Assembly (NCBI GenBank): GCA_000828075.3
Contig: JXCB02000048.1
Span: forward strand, 1-64,000
Direction: 5' to 3'
Length of the DNA stretch: 64,000 nucleotides
DNA from: Tolypothrix campylonemoides VB511288
Lineage (GTDB): Bacteria; Cyanobacteriota; Cyanobacteriia; Cyanobacteriales; Nostocaceae
Shown here: positions 1-8,298 of the stretch, piece by piece
Layout: each line of letters opens with the position of its first letter
Numbering within the stretch: position 1 is the stretch's first letter
Position numbers and translations under genes: made by a program
The notes under the pieces: generated by a model
Seen by the model: only the letters and a program-made list of their open reading frames with translations
Databases searched by the model: none
What the model was told of the DNA's origin: nothing

Positions 1-21
1 TGTGACTTGAAGAAGATTCTG
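1..21. repeat. Left terminal inverted repeat of Tn7-like element
   Basis: The sequence starts TGTGACTTGAAGAAGATTC and is the exact reverse complement of 4939-4959 over 21 bases. Confidence 0.92.
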
Positions 22-28
22 TCCAGGT

Positions 29-74
29 TGTCCAACTTTACCTTCCAAAAATAGATGTCCAACTTTACCTTCCA
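29..74. repeat. Left-end transposase-binding repeats (2 copies)
   Basis: TGTCCAACTTTACCTTCCA occurs at 29-47 and again, identically, at 56-74. It resembles the three right-end motifs at 4802-4927. By analogy with Tn7 these would be TnsB-binding sites. The copies at both ends read in the same direction on the plus strand, whereas the terminal repeats are inverted. Confidence 0.7.
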
Positions 75-103
75 AAAATGTTAAAAAAATCACATGAAAA
101 AAA

Positions 104-1063
104 CTAAAGGAAAAGTTGACTTGGAGTAATATTAAAACAACGGACAATTTCAGAGAGAAAATCCAAAGAAATGCCAGGTCTGTAAGCATGATTACAGCGT
201 TGAGGATTAGAAATTAAGTGGGATCTAATCCAAAAGGAAAAAGAAAGGTCTTTTAACCCTTCTTCATCAAGATGCACGCAACGTTCATGGAGGTACAAAT
301 AAACATCCTGAATCTGAGGTCGTTTTGATAAAGAAGGTGTAATCGCAATTAACTCTTGTAAGCAAGAGATGTTTCGTTGATAGTTTTCCAAATATTCTAC
401 CGAGCTAAAATAAGTAGCCAAATTAAGGGGAGGCTTTCTTTGACCTAACCATTCTCCACAATGAGAACAATAGCCTGGTTGGCAAAAATTTAACATTCTT
501 TGATGGCAATAGGGGCAAGTATTCTCTAATAAAATGCGATGTTGAGGACAAAACTTAACATTTTCGATTAGCCAGAGTAAAGGAATGTAAATAACTTCTC
601 CTTGCTCTCGCCAGACTTGATAACAATAAGGACACCAAGCACAAGAATGTTTCAAAAGTGGCTCTACTGAATCAAGGACTTTCAGCCAACTGATTAAAGT
701 TAAAGAGTATAAATATTGACGAGATGTTAACTGTTCTATAGCCGAAACAATGATTGGAGTAATAGATTGAAATCCATTGAGAACTGATAAATTAGAAGAA
801 GTTGTTTTGTTCGTTAAAAATATCTGTTTAATGGAAGTTTTTTTAGTATCTTTCTGCAATAAATATTCCTCATGTTGAATCAAGGGAACGAGTTCATAAG
901 TATAAAGTTGCCAAGGTCGAAGGCAATGCTGTCGAGCTAATCTTTGCAGATAGCTACTTAAACTCTCAGTATTAGGAGTTCCTAAACCTATTGGTTGCAG
1001 AGGATAAAGGTGGCTTCTTTTAGGTAGATTTTGAATCGTTAAATTCCAAGAATCATAAGGAAT
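104..1063 (-). CDS. tniQ: TniQ/TnsD-family target-selection protein
   Basis: TniQ proteins link the TnsC ATPase to the target site. The open frame encodes about 319 residues with the family's N-terminal signature (YPLQPIGLGTPNTESLSSYL), then zinc-binding pairs CPYC, FCPQH, CPYC and CSHC, and a C-terminal helical part that may bind DNA. The conserved N-terminal domain lies upstream of the first usual start codon (TTG at 883). Translation therefore probably begins at a rare codon, for example ATT at 1063, which overlaps the tnsC stop. The overlapping ATGA at that stop is in another frame and ends after five codons. A small frameshift is the alternative. It is shorter than TnsD and closer in size to small TniQ proteins. 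Confidence 0.8.
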   Translation of the reverse strand: MPYDSWNLTIQNLPKRSHLYPLQPIGLGTPNTESLSSYLQRLARQHCLRPWQLYTYELVPLIQHEEYLLQKDTKKTSIKQIFLTNKTTSSNLSVLNGFQSITPIIVSAIEQLTSRQYLYSLTLISWLKVLDSVEPLLKHSCAWCPYCYQVWREQGEVIYIPLLWLIENVKFCPQHRILLENTCPYCHQRMLNFCQPGYCSHCGEWLGQRKPPLNLATYFSSVEYLENYQRNISCLQELIAITPSLSKRPQIQDVYLYLHERCVHLDEEGLKDLSFSFWIRSHLISNPQRCNHAYRPGISLDFLSEIVRCFNITPSQLFL

Positions 1064-2204
1064 GAAAAAAGTCTGTTTCTTTCTCCTCCTTTTCTGACTC
1101 CTCCTTTTTTAAGGGATAACGGCGAGGAGAAGTTTGTGCAATCTGCTTTTTCGGATTTTTTTGCTTCTTCTTGCTTTGGCTGTGTTTCTCCTGAGCAGTA
1201 CCATGAGATAAGGGGATTAGTTTCAAGTCTTTTTGTAGTTTGAGTAAATCCTCTGATGACTCTTGTAGTTGTTGTTCACCTATTGAAATAGATTTCAGCA
1301 TTACCAAACATTGACGGACTCCCAAAGCATGACGTTGCAAGTCAGATAAAGTAATAGTCCGAGCATTTCTATCACTCTCTAAAACATCATTAAGTGTTAC
1401 AGAAAGCCAATCTTTAAGAATACCTACACAACCTAAACTCCTCTCATAAAGAAATTCCCAATTAGATAATAAATCTGGCTGTTGAGGTAAAGGAAGATAT
1501 TGACTAAAAGTTTGCACCACACTTTTAAACGCTTTAGCCTCTTGCGAATTATCAGCATGATACCGTTGAAAATGAATGGTTTTACTACGTCGGCATAACT
1601 GATCTCCTAAATCAATTAAAGGTAATAAATCATAAGTTCCAGTGGGAATAATCTTCACTTGAGTTAGATTGGCTAGAGATTTGAGAGTTTCGGGTTGATC
1701 TTTTAATTTCCGACCACTAGGTAACATAGCAAGATGATGGGCTTCATCAATATAAAAAGCATCGGGAGAACGATGAATTAAAGCCGATTCCACTGCACTC
1801 CGCCACTTTGAGCAAGATTGCCCATAATTAATCTTTTTTTCGATTAAAGGTTCATTTAGTACTTTTAACAGACGAATATAAAAATCTTTCCAATCAAACT
1901 GACTAAATTCTGGGGCTTTAGCCTCTAAACCAATTACAGGGACTTTACCCTGATTGTGCTTTAATTCAGGTAAGGCTTTCTCGGTTAGTTTTTGCTCTAA
2001 ACGGCGCAGTAAGGTAGTTTTCCCTACTCCGGTTGCTCCTACTACAAAAATTAAGGAAATCCCTGGTGCTTGATAAACCGATTGCATTACTTCATTAAAA
2101 GCCTGAATTAGATGAGGATGAGCCATTGTGTAATTCACAAAAAATGTGACCCTTTCAGATGTAGAAGCTTGCAATAATTCTTGAGGTAATCGCTGTTGTT
2201 GCAT
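1053..2204 (-). CDS. tnsC: TnsC/TniB-family AAA+ transposition regulator
   Basis: This is an AAA+ ATPase that connects target recognition (TniQ) with the transposase. A Walker A motif GATGVGKT lies at residues 56-63 and a Walker B FYIDEAHHL at about 150-158. The last 60 residues are Lys/Glu-rich and probably disordered. It starts 3 bases beyond the tnsAB stop and overlaps the start of tniQ, so the three genes form one operon. Its length (383 residues) suits the longer Tn7-type TnsC better than the roughly 275-residue type V-K version. Confidence 0.88.
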   Translation of the reverse strand: MQQQRLPQELLQASTSERVTFFVNYTMAHPHLIQAFNEVMQSVYQAPGISLIFVVGATGVGKTTLLRRLEQKLTEKALPELKHNQGKVPVIGLEAKAPEFSQFDWKDFYIRLLKVLNEPLIEKKINYGQSCSKWRSAVESALIHRSPDAFYIDEAHHLAMLPSGRKLKDQPETLKSLANLTQVKIIPTGTYDLLPLIDLGDQLCRRSKTIHFQRYHADNSQEAKAFKSVVQTFSQYLPLPQQPDLLSNWEFLYERSLGCVGILKDWLSVTLNDVLESDRNARTITLSDLQRHALGVRQCLVMLKSISIGEQQLQESSEDLLKLQKDLKLIPLSHGTAQEKHSQSKKKQKNPKKQIAQTSPRRYPLKKEESEKEEKETDFFHSL

Positions 2205-2207
2205 TCG

Positions 2208-4757
2208 TTAAAATTCTCCGTAAGATTCAAGAGCTTCTTCATTATCAGCATTATTCTGTAAGACATCTGAATGGTCTTCACTCTCAGAAAAATAAGTCGT
2301 TTGAAGACTATTTTGAGAAAGTTGTTTTCCTTCAATCAAATTAAGTACCGTTTGATTTTCTAAAGCTTGCAAGCGTTGTTTGAGCAATTTTTCCTCGACT
2401 TGATAAGCTCCTTGTAAATGTTCCATCAATTCAGTATTAGACAAAACCGTTGCTTGACCTTGATGTCTCTTGCGTTGGCGTAAGTCAGTGCTAATTACTT
2501 GTAGTTCTTTTTCCGTGCGCCCTTGGAGATAGGGATAATGATTCGAGGTACATTCATGCCACAGCCCTTTCACATAGCAATAGGCAACACTGACATTGAA
2601 CGGGTCAATTTTGACCTCAACTGCTGTTTTCTCCACTTCTGGATCGCGGAAAGCATGACACCAATAATAAATATGGTTCACTTTCACTCCCCTTCCGGGC
2701 TGTACGATTCGGGTATCGCCACTGTGAGGTGAAGGTAAGGTTAAAATTAAAAAGGTTTGGTCATATTCCAAACGACGACTTTCTCGAATACCTCCTAATT
2801 GAATACCAGTTTCATAAGCTTGAAATGGGGAAAGTCCTAAACTTGAATTAAGTCGATTATCATAAATTGAATAAGCCCATGTTTCTAATGATTGATAAAG
2901 TTCACCAATTGTCCAAACAGCCTGATGAATGGGATTGACGGACTTGGTTACTTGTCTGTTGTTTTTGAGAATTTGGGTATTTCCTTGTAATTCATGTAAC
3001 CATAAGGTGTTAGTTGTTCCAAATACTCTTTCCACAGGACTTCCATAACGAGGTTCTCCTGAAGGGCGATATTTATGATTACATTTGTAATAAGCCAAAA
3101 GTTGTTTAAAATAGACGCTGTGAAATTCTTTTCCATTATCGGTAATTATGGTTTGAGGTAATCGACCAAACCTTTTGACACAAATCCGAATTACCATTAA
3201 ACAACTACGATAACTGGGTGGTTCAAAAGAAAGATAGAGCGCTAAAATCCTTTTACTATAACCATCTACCAGAAAAGTTGCCCAACAACGACCTAAGCTG
3301 ATTTGTTCACTGGAAATAGCACTACTAATATTACAAGTTGCTAGGGAAATTAAGGAACTAACTAGGTTAATATCTAAGCAAGTGTGGTCAATATGAGCAT
3401 TTTCCCAAGGTAATTCTCCATCTTTAGGCATTCCACTGATTGAGTGAAAGGGCTTAGTTTGTTTGGCTACTTTTGAGCCTTGGCGGGCTTGGGTGAGTTG
3501 ATAATTTTTTTGTCGTTTAATCTGCTCGCGAAACGTTTTTTCTGAGGGAGGTTTAAAGGGAGGTTGTTGTTGACTACAGGCTAATTGAAATTCTCGATAG
3601 ACTCCACTAACTCGTCTATTTTTGGCAGTAAAGTAATGTTGTTTAATGAATTCTGCCATAAAATCTAAGAGTGCTGGTTCTAGTTTTTGATGATGACCTT
3701 TATCTAAATGTTTGGGGAGTAAGCCAACGTAACCATGATTTTCTCCATATAGTTTTTGTGCTTGCTGATATTTTTGACGCCAACGACGAATACTGCGACT
3801 GGCTTTGGTAATAGGTAGAGAATTTTCTTCTAAGTATGGTTTAATGGCTTCATAGCGAGCATTAGCGGTTTCTAAATCTTGAGGACGTGCTTTCAGCAGA
3901 AGTTTTTGAACTTTTTCGTAACTCCGAATAGAGGAATCTTCTGTTAGGTCTGATAATCCCTTTTTTTCATAGAGTTCAGCTTGTTCTCTTGTGAGGAAAA
4001 TATGAACGCGGTCAGGTTCGGCTAAAGGGGCAGTATTAAAGTTGATAAAGAGCTTTTCCGAGGCAATTAAACTATTGATTTCATCAGGACTAATTCCATT
4101 TATGGCTAATAGTAATTTGCTATAAGTTATTCCGTAAATTTCTTTTACTACAGATAATATTGTTTGATTAAGGCTCTTGTTTTCTTCTAAATCTTTTGCT
4201 TGAAAATAGGGTTCTAACCATTGATAATTTCTCAACCGAATTGTATTTTGTTCCTGATCTGTTCTGACCCGGTAGTTAAGCCCATATTTTTGGGCATATT
4301 CCTCTCCTGGTGGACAAAACCAATTTCCGGTTTCATCTTGGACGTAGCGGTTGGGTTGGTGTTGTGCTTTTTTGATTAATTCACTAATTGGTTTAAATTC
4401 TTCCCATCCAGCCCAGTTTACTTCGATTACGAAAAAATCAGGAGTATGCATTGTACGAACTTGGCGATCGCTTTTTGAAAAGTAATTTAATTCCAAGGGC
4501 GGCGGTTGGTCGTAATATTCTAAAACTTCTCGGTTATGCTCTAATTGGTCAATAATATGTGCTAACTCGCCTCGATGAGATTCAAACTGAATGGTTTGAC
4601 CCATTTTTTCACTACAATAATTCCCACAAACATTGCCATAATTCCCTTGTACTTTGCGAGATGGTGGTACTTGGCGAATCTGAGCTATAAGAGAGCGGGT
4701 ATTTTGGGCAAGTCTGAGTTGACTACACCATTGGTCAAACTCTTCTTCTGTGAGCAT
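2208..4757 (-). CDS. tnsAB: TnsA-TnsB fusion transposase
   Basis: A single 849-residue protein joins the two Tn7 end-processing activities. The N-terminal part is a TnsA-like endonuclease (E59, D107 and the EEFK motif at 119-122) that would cut the 5' ends. The rest is a TnsB-like DDE integrase with the conserved blocks HIDHTCLDIN, IITDNGKEF and GSPVERVFG. A fused TnsAB with TnsC and TniQ is known from Tn7-like elements, including some type I-B CRISPR-associated transposons. It should allow cut-and-paste transposition. It is the first gene of the operon, about 180 bp inside the right end. A diverged copy of its N-terminal domain lies at 54774-55616. Confidence 0.92.
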   Translation of the reverse strand: MLTEEEFDQWCSQLRLAQNTRSLIAQIRQVPPSRKVQGNYGNVCGNYCSEKMGQTIQFESHRGELAHIIDQLEHNREVLEYYDQPPPLELNYFSKSDRQVRTMHTPDFFVIEVNWAGWEEFKPISELIKKAQHQPNRYVQDETGNWFCPPGEEYAQKYGLNYRVRTDQEQNTIRLRNYQWLEPYFQAKDLEENKSLNQTILSVVKEIYGITYSKLLLAINGISPDEINSLIASEKLFINFNTAPLAEPDRVHIFLTREQAELYEKKGLSDLTEDSSIRSYEKVQKLLLKARPQDLETANARYEAIKPYLEENSLPITKASRSIRRWRQKYQQAQKLYGENHGYVGLLPKHLDKGHHQKLEPALLDFMAEFIKQHYFTAKNRRVSGVYREFQLACSQQQPPFKPPSEKTFREQIKRQKNYQLTQARQGSKVAKQTKPFHSISGMPKDGELPWENAHIDHTCLDINLVSSLISLATCNISSAISSEQISLGRCWATFLVDGYSKRILALYLSFEPPSYRSCLMVIRICVKRFGRLPQTIITDNGKEFHSVYFKQLLAYYKCNHKYRPSGEPRYGSPVERVFGTTNTLWLHELQGNTQILKNNRQVTKSVNPIHQAVWTIGELYQSLETWAYSIYDNRLNSSLGLSPFQAYETGIQLGGIRESRRLEYDQTFLILTLPSPHSGDTRIVQPGRGVKVNHIYYWCHAFRDPEVEKTAVEVKIDPFNVSVAYCYVKGLWHECTSNHYPYLQGRTEKELQVISTDLRQRKRHQGQATVLSNTELMEHLQGAYQVEEKLLKQRLQALENQTVLNLIEGKQLSQNSLQTTYFSESEDHSDVLQNNADNEEALESYGEF

Positions 4758-4801
4758 TGATTGGTTAGAGTTTGGTTTTTGTTTTTAGTTTATCGGACTT
4801 G

Positions 4802-4927
4802 TGTCCATTTTCTTCTTCCATTTTGGGATTCTGTCCATTTTCTTTTTCCAAAATTCCGCTTGCTGTATTAATTCCTTAACGAAGTCATAAGTATTTCAGC
4901 TTACGTTCTGTCCAATTTCTTCTTCCA
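4802..4927. repeat. Right-end transposase-binding repeats (3 copies)
   Basis: Three related 19-bp motifs of the form TGTCCA..TT..TTCCA lie at 4802-4820, 4832-4850 and 4909-4927. They match the two left-end motifs. Two left and three right sites give the asymmetry often seen in Tn7-type ends. Confidence 0.7.
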
Positions 4928-5388
4928 AACCTGGTCAGAATCTTCTTCAAGTCACACTTGGTAAGAGCATCATGACTTGCCCAGAGGTAGACATCCGTCC
5001 ATTCTGGTGAAAGTGGTATCTCGAAAGTGATTGGCATCATGAGAGCCAAAACCTCACTACTTGAAGCCAATTTTCCTATTTCCCCTTTGTCTATCTCTTT
5101 TAGCGCTGCGTCCAATCTATCGATAGCGATCGCACACCAAACCCAAGCCGGAATTGACTGTTGCCAGTCGTTCTGCTGAGTTACAATTGGTCCTGCAACG
5201 TACTGAACAATTTCAGGACTTGCCCCTGCCAAATTAAGTAAGCTGGCGGTTACAGCTTTATGAATCCCTTGGTTGGTTAATAGCTGAAGTATCTTTCTGG
5301 TACTGGGGGTAAGTATTTCACTTGCTTTTTGGCTTTTGCTGTTACAGATAGTTTGCTCAATATCAAAAAGGCTTTGCTGCTGGTTCAT
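4885..5388 (-). pseudogene. Plasmid gene cut by the Tn7-like insertion; N-terminal clamp-binding peptide
   Basis: The product is not recognised. Residues 1-143 are plasmid-encoded. The frame then enters the transposon end and adds 24 foreign residues beginning CDLKKILTRFG before a stop. The original C-terminus must lie beyond the left edge of the window. The protein starts MNQQQSLFDIEQ, whose QQSLF fits the bacterial beta-clamp-binding consensus QLxLF. A replication or repair role near the clamp is therefore possible, but the rest of the protein gives no clue. It lies downstream of the delta/delta' genes, from which a hairpin separates it. Confidence 0.75.
4939..4959. repeat. Right terminal inverted repeat of Tn7-like element
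   Basis: This is the exact reverse complement of bases 1-21 and ends in ACA at 4959. Plasmid sequence resumes at 4960. Confidence 0.92.
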
Positions 5389-5411
5389 ATCATTCCTTGT
5401 GTAAATAAATA

Positions 5412-5441
5412 CTGCCAGCTAAAAACGCTTTTAGCTGGCAG
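5412..5441 (-). terminator. Hairpin terminator after the clamp-loader genes
   Basis: A perfect 13-bp stem (CTGCCAGCTAAAA / TTTTAGCTGGCAG) is followed on the minus strand by a T-rich stretch. It lies just after the stop of the delta' gene. Confidence 0.7.
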
Positions 5442-5467
5442 CAATTGCTGATAATAGATGTATTTGG

Positions 5468-6361
5468 CTATGGCAAAAGTAAACTATCCCAAACACTTCT
5501 AGGGTTAACGTGGTACAAGAGTTGGTTTCTCGCCTGCGTAAATTTAGCGAGTAGCTGAGTGTTTTGTAACTTTTTCCACCAGTTGTGTTGTAGGTAGGTA
5601 AGTAGCCATAACTGCGTCTCGTGATTCCAACTTGAGATGCTGTTACTCAAACTGAGTGCGCTGAGGATATCGCTAGGAGGTACTTCTAGTTGGCTTACAA
5701 TTGCTTTTGGTATAGATGACAACATCTTTATGTGAGCGATCCCTCGACCGGGACTGCCTTCACTAATAGCCAGAATTTCTTGTGTTAGTTCAATTTGTTG
5801 GTTTTTTATAACAGACACAACCTCCTCATCGGTTAGTCTATGAAAGGGTATTATTTGGCATCTACTTTTAATAGTGGGTAGTAGCTTTTGGGGATGAGAT
5901 GAAATAACGATGAATGTTCCAGTTTTAGGTTCCTCCAGGGTTTTGAGAAGGGTATTGGCGGCGCTGGGGTGCAGCATATCGCAAGAGTGGATAATTACTA
6001 CCTTTTGGTTGCTATTAATGGCGCTAGTTGAGAGGAATTCAATGACTTCTCGTATCTGTTCAACCCGGATAGTGGGGATACCTTTTTGTTGAGAGGTGTT
6101 TTCACAGAGAAGTTGCCGGGGGGATGTTCCCTCCAGCAAACTTCTGGAGGAAGTCGGTTTGATATGCAAGACGTCTAAATGATTTTCTCCCACAATAGTG
6201 TTTGCAAATGCTAGAGCAGTTTTGGTTTTTCCCACTCCTTCAATCTCACTGGTAAATAGGTATGCGGGGGCAATCTTATTATGTTCGATTGCTTCAGTAA
6301 GCAGAAGTTTGGCGGTATGTTGTCCGATGATTTCCGTAAATGGATTAGTTTTATTGTTCAT
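5468..6361 (-). CDS. holB: DNA polymerase III delta' subunit-like clamp-loader protein
   Basis: The delta' subunit is part of the clamp loader that opens and places the beta ring on primed DNA. The 297-residue protein has the delta'/DnaX fold signatures: the start FTEIIGQHTAKLLL, a P-loop EGVGKT at 41-46, the IIHSCDMLHPSAANTLLKTL segment, and the SRC motif in IKSRCQIIPF. The cysteine-rich zinc module of DnaX is absent, which favours delta'. It overlaps the upstream delta gene by 4 bp (ATGA type), so the two are translationally coupled. Confidence 0.85.
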   Translation of the reverse strand: MNNKTNPFTEIIGQHTAKLLLTEAIEHNKIAPAYLFTSEIEGVGKTKTALAFANTIVGENHLDVLHIKPTSSRSLLEGTSPRQLLCENTSQQKGIPTIRVEQIREVIEFLSTSAINSNQKVVIIHSCDMLHPSAANTLLKTLEEPKTGTFIVISSHPQKLLPTIKSRCQIIPFHRLTDEEVVSVIKNQQIELTQEILAISEGSPGRGIAHIKMLSSIPKAIVSQLEVPPSDILSALSLSNSISSWNHETQLWLLTYLQHNWWKKLQNTQLLAKFTQARNQLLYHVNPRSVWDSLLLP

Positions 6362-7314
6362 ACGGTGCAGATTTCGATAATTCTGCTAGTTAAGCTATGA
6401 GTTCCAGTTTTGAGCTCGGTTTCGAGTTGTACGAGTGTAGTGAGGCTGTTTTTGAGCTTTTGAACAGCTACATATTTGACCTCATCCTTGAGGTAATGCA
6501 ATCTTTTGGGGTTTTTCAGTTCGGCGATTTCTGCAATCTTGTTTTCGGCGAGTTTTGCTTCTAATCCAGCTTTAGTTATTAACCAGATGCGGAAAATAGA
6601 CGTGAGCGTTGCTACTATTTTGAGTGGATGTTCGTTGTTATCCAGTAGTTTGGATATTTGCATTATTGCTAAGTTTGGATGGTTTCTTAACATAGCAATC
6701 GTAAGTTCTGAATAGTCAGTGTTATTATTACTAACTAGCTGGGATACTTCTTCAAGCTCTAAGGTTTTTCCATCTGCGTAGATAGCAAGAAGAGCGAATT
6801 CGCTCTTCGCTCGTGCGGTGTTGTTGCCAATTGCTTCGACTAAGTAATGAGTTACATCTGGTGTGAGTTTAACTTGATGAGCAGCTGCATACTTCCCTAT
6901 CAAATTAATTATCCCTTTTTTATCCCAACTGGGAATGAGAGGGAATTCCTCTTGTTGAGCATATTTTAGAATAGTTTTTACTACTGCCCTACGAGAATCT
7001 GGCTTGTTATTACCAGTAATTAAGAGGATGCTATTTGAAGGTATTTGAGAAAGCTGATTATCAAGGTCTAGGTTATCTTCATTTGATAAACTTCCAATCA
7101 GATATTCGCTGTCTACATGAACAATTTTGCTACCTTCTCCAAAGGGAAGAGTCATTACCTCAGTAAAAACGTTGGCAGCAATATTTTTCTCGTTACCAGA
7201 TAATTTGACGTAGTTAAAAGCTTTCCAGTCCGGATAAACATTTTGATTAACCAACTGGTCAATTTTTTGATTGAGCGAGTAGGTATCCTCGCCGTAGTAT
7301 AGGTATACAGGCAT
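6358..7314 (-). CDS. holA: DNA polymerase III delta subunit-like clamp-loader protein
   Basis: Delta is the clamp-loader subunit that opens the beta ring. This 318-residue protein has the family's layout: an N-terminal YLYYGEDTYSLNQKIDQL segment, an LLITGNNKPDSRRAVVKTI strand region, an EAIGNNTARAKSEFALLAIYA helix, and a C-terminal alpha domain (NEHPLKIVATLTSIFR). It lacks a P-loop, as expected for delta. The length is close to the usual 330-340 residues. It lies directly upstream of, and overlaps, the delta' gene. Confidence 0.82.
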   Translation of the reverse strand: MPVYLYYGEDTYSLNQKIDQLVNQNVYPDWKAFNYVKLSGNEKNIAANVFTEVMTLPFGEGSKIVHVDSEYLIGSLSNEDNLDLDNQLSQIPSNSILLITGNNKPDSRRAVVKTILKYAQQEEFPLIPSWDKKGIINLIGKYAAAHQVKLTPDVTHYLVEAIGNNTARAKSEFALLAIYADGKTLELEEVSQLVSNNNTDYSELTIAMLRNHPNLAIMQISKLLDNNEHPLKIVATLTSIFRIWLITKAGLEAKLAENKIAEIAELKNPKRLHYLKDEVKYVAVQKLKNSLTTLVQLETELKTGTHSLTSRIIEICTV

Positions 7315-7376
7315 GATAATTTTGATATATTTCTAACTATCAGACGTGAGTAGTAAGTGGTGGTTTGAAAAAATAG

Positions 7377-7396
7377 AAGAGTTAGTATTAACTCTT
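7377..7396 (-). terminator. Hairpin terminator
   Basis: The stem AAGAGTTA / TAACTCTT is followed on the minus strand by a T-rich run. It lies between the 266-residue gene and the delta gene, so it would end transcription of the former. Confidence 0.65.
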
Positions 7397-7425
7397 CCCA
7401 CTTGCCTAGTTTTTAGGATGCAGCT

Positions 7426-8226
7426 TCAAGGCGAATAGTTGTCTAAATCATATACTTTTACAGTTGTGACTTTAACTTTTGATTGATGATTTAAATTTTC
7501 TACAGATTTTATCCCATTAAACTTGCGAATTGAATCCTTACCTTCCAAGTAATGCAATACACATGATGGACCTCCCACTTGATATAAAGAAATAGCCGAT
7601 TCCCACTCATCAAGTGATGCTTTTTTCTCTTGAAGAATTTGGACGATCGCAGAGGGAAGTTTGACTTCTTTATTGGTATCTAGGTTAAGATGGGGGGTGG
7701 TTTCAGATAGGAGTTCTTGCTCGCTTTTTGGTAGTTCGCCATACCTAATGTTTATCTGATGTAGCTCTGCTGTAATACCTTGCAGAGGTAGCGTGTGCTG
7801 TACAAATTTTTTCTGTTTTTTGGTTTTAACCTTTCGTTTTGGTTTGACTACAACAGGGTTTGTAGGAGTATGTACAGCGTAACATTGGGGAATGTAGAGT
7901 GAAAGTTGTCCCCAAAGCTTATAGGATACAGTTTTCTTCTCTGGTTGGTTAATTTTGTACTCAAATTTAGCAGTATGCCTGGGGACGCCACACCTGCGGA
8001 GTTTGACCTCAATTTTGTACGATAGACTGCCTTCTATAAGCGTATGGCTGTCAAGAATGACTGCGTTTGTTCTTTCCCACCATTCGACAATTACGATGCG
8101 ATCGCCGCTTAATCCTTCAATAATGTTACTCAACCGGGAGTTAGGACGAGAAGCAATAAATTTATTGACCCAGGCTCGCTGTTTTTTGTTAAGCCTGGGC
8201 TTACGATATGAGGATTTATTTTTCAT
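7426..8226 (-). CDS. Hypothetical basic protein in replication block
   Basis: No family is recognised. The 266 residues include strongly basic segments (KNKSSYRKPRLNKKQR at the start, KPKRKVKTKKQKK near residue 130) and no membrane segment, which suggests nucleic-acid binding. It sits between the family B polymerase and the delta gene, in the same direction, and has its own terminator. A role linked to replication is only an inference from position. Confidence 0.7.
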   Translation of the reverse strand: MKNKSSYRKPRLNKKQRAWVNKFIASRPNSRLSNIIEGLSGDRIVIVEWWERTNAVILDSHTLIEGSLSYKIEVKLRRCGVPRHTAKFEYKINQPEKKTVSYKLWGQLSLYIPQCYAVHTPTNPVVVKPKRKVKTKKQKKFVQHTLPLQGITAELHQINIRYGELPKSEQELLSETTPHLNLDTNKEVKLPSAIVQILQEKKASLDEWESAISLYQVGGPSCVLHYLEGKDSIRKFNGIKSVENLNHQSKVKVTTVKVYDLDNYSP

Positions 8227-8298
8227 TTTATTGCATTTCTATTGATGAATGATACCCCCACCAATCAGTCGCTCAATAATTGATAGGAGTTTGGTTAT

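Larger units (their letters stand above)
1..4959 (-). mobile_element. Compact Tn7-like transposon (TnsAB fusion, TnsC, TniQ)
   Basis: The element is bounded by perfect 21-bp inverted repeats (1-21 and 4939-4959) that begin TGT and end ACA, as Tn7-family ends do. It holds only three genes, all on the minus strand in the order tnsAB, tnsC, tniQ, and no cargo. Repeated 19-bp motifs inside both ends look like transposase-binding sites. The right end lies inside a plasmid gene, whose reading frame runs into the transposon. The left flank is outside the window, so the expected 5-bp target duplication cannot be checked (right flank is CTTGG). No Cas gene or CRISPR array is present in the window, so RNA-guided targeting is not supported. 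Confidence 0.9.

Noticed and set aside
884-1052. Intergenic gap between tnsC and tniQ
   Set aside because: The open frame encodes the conserved TniQ N-terminal signature, so it is coding sequence.
1-4959. CRISPR-associated transposon
   Set aside because: TnsAB, TnsC and TniQ resemble those of type I-B CASTs, but no cas genes, CRISPR repeats or atypical spacer were seen in the element or window.
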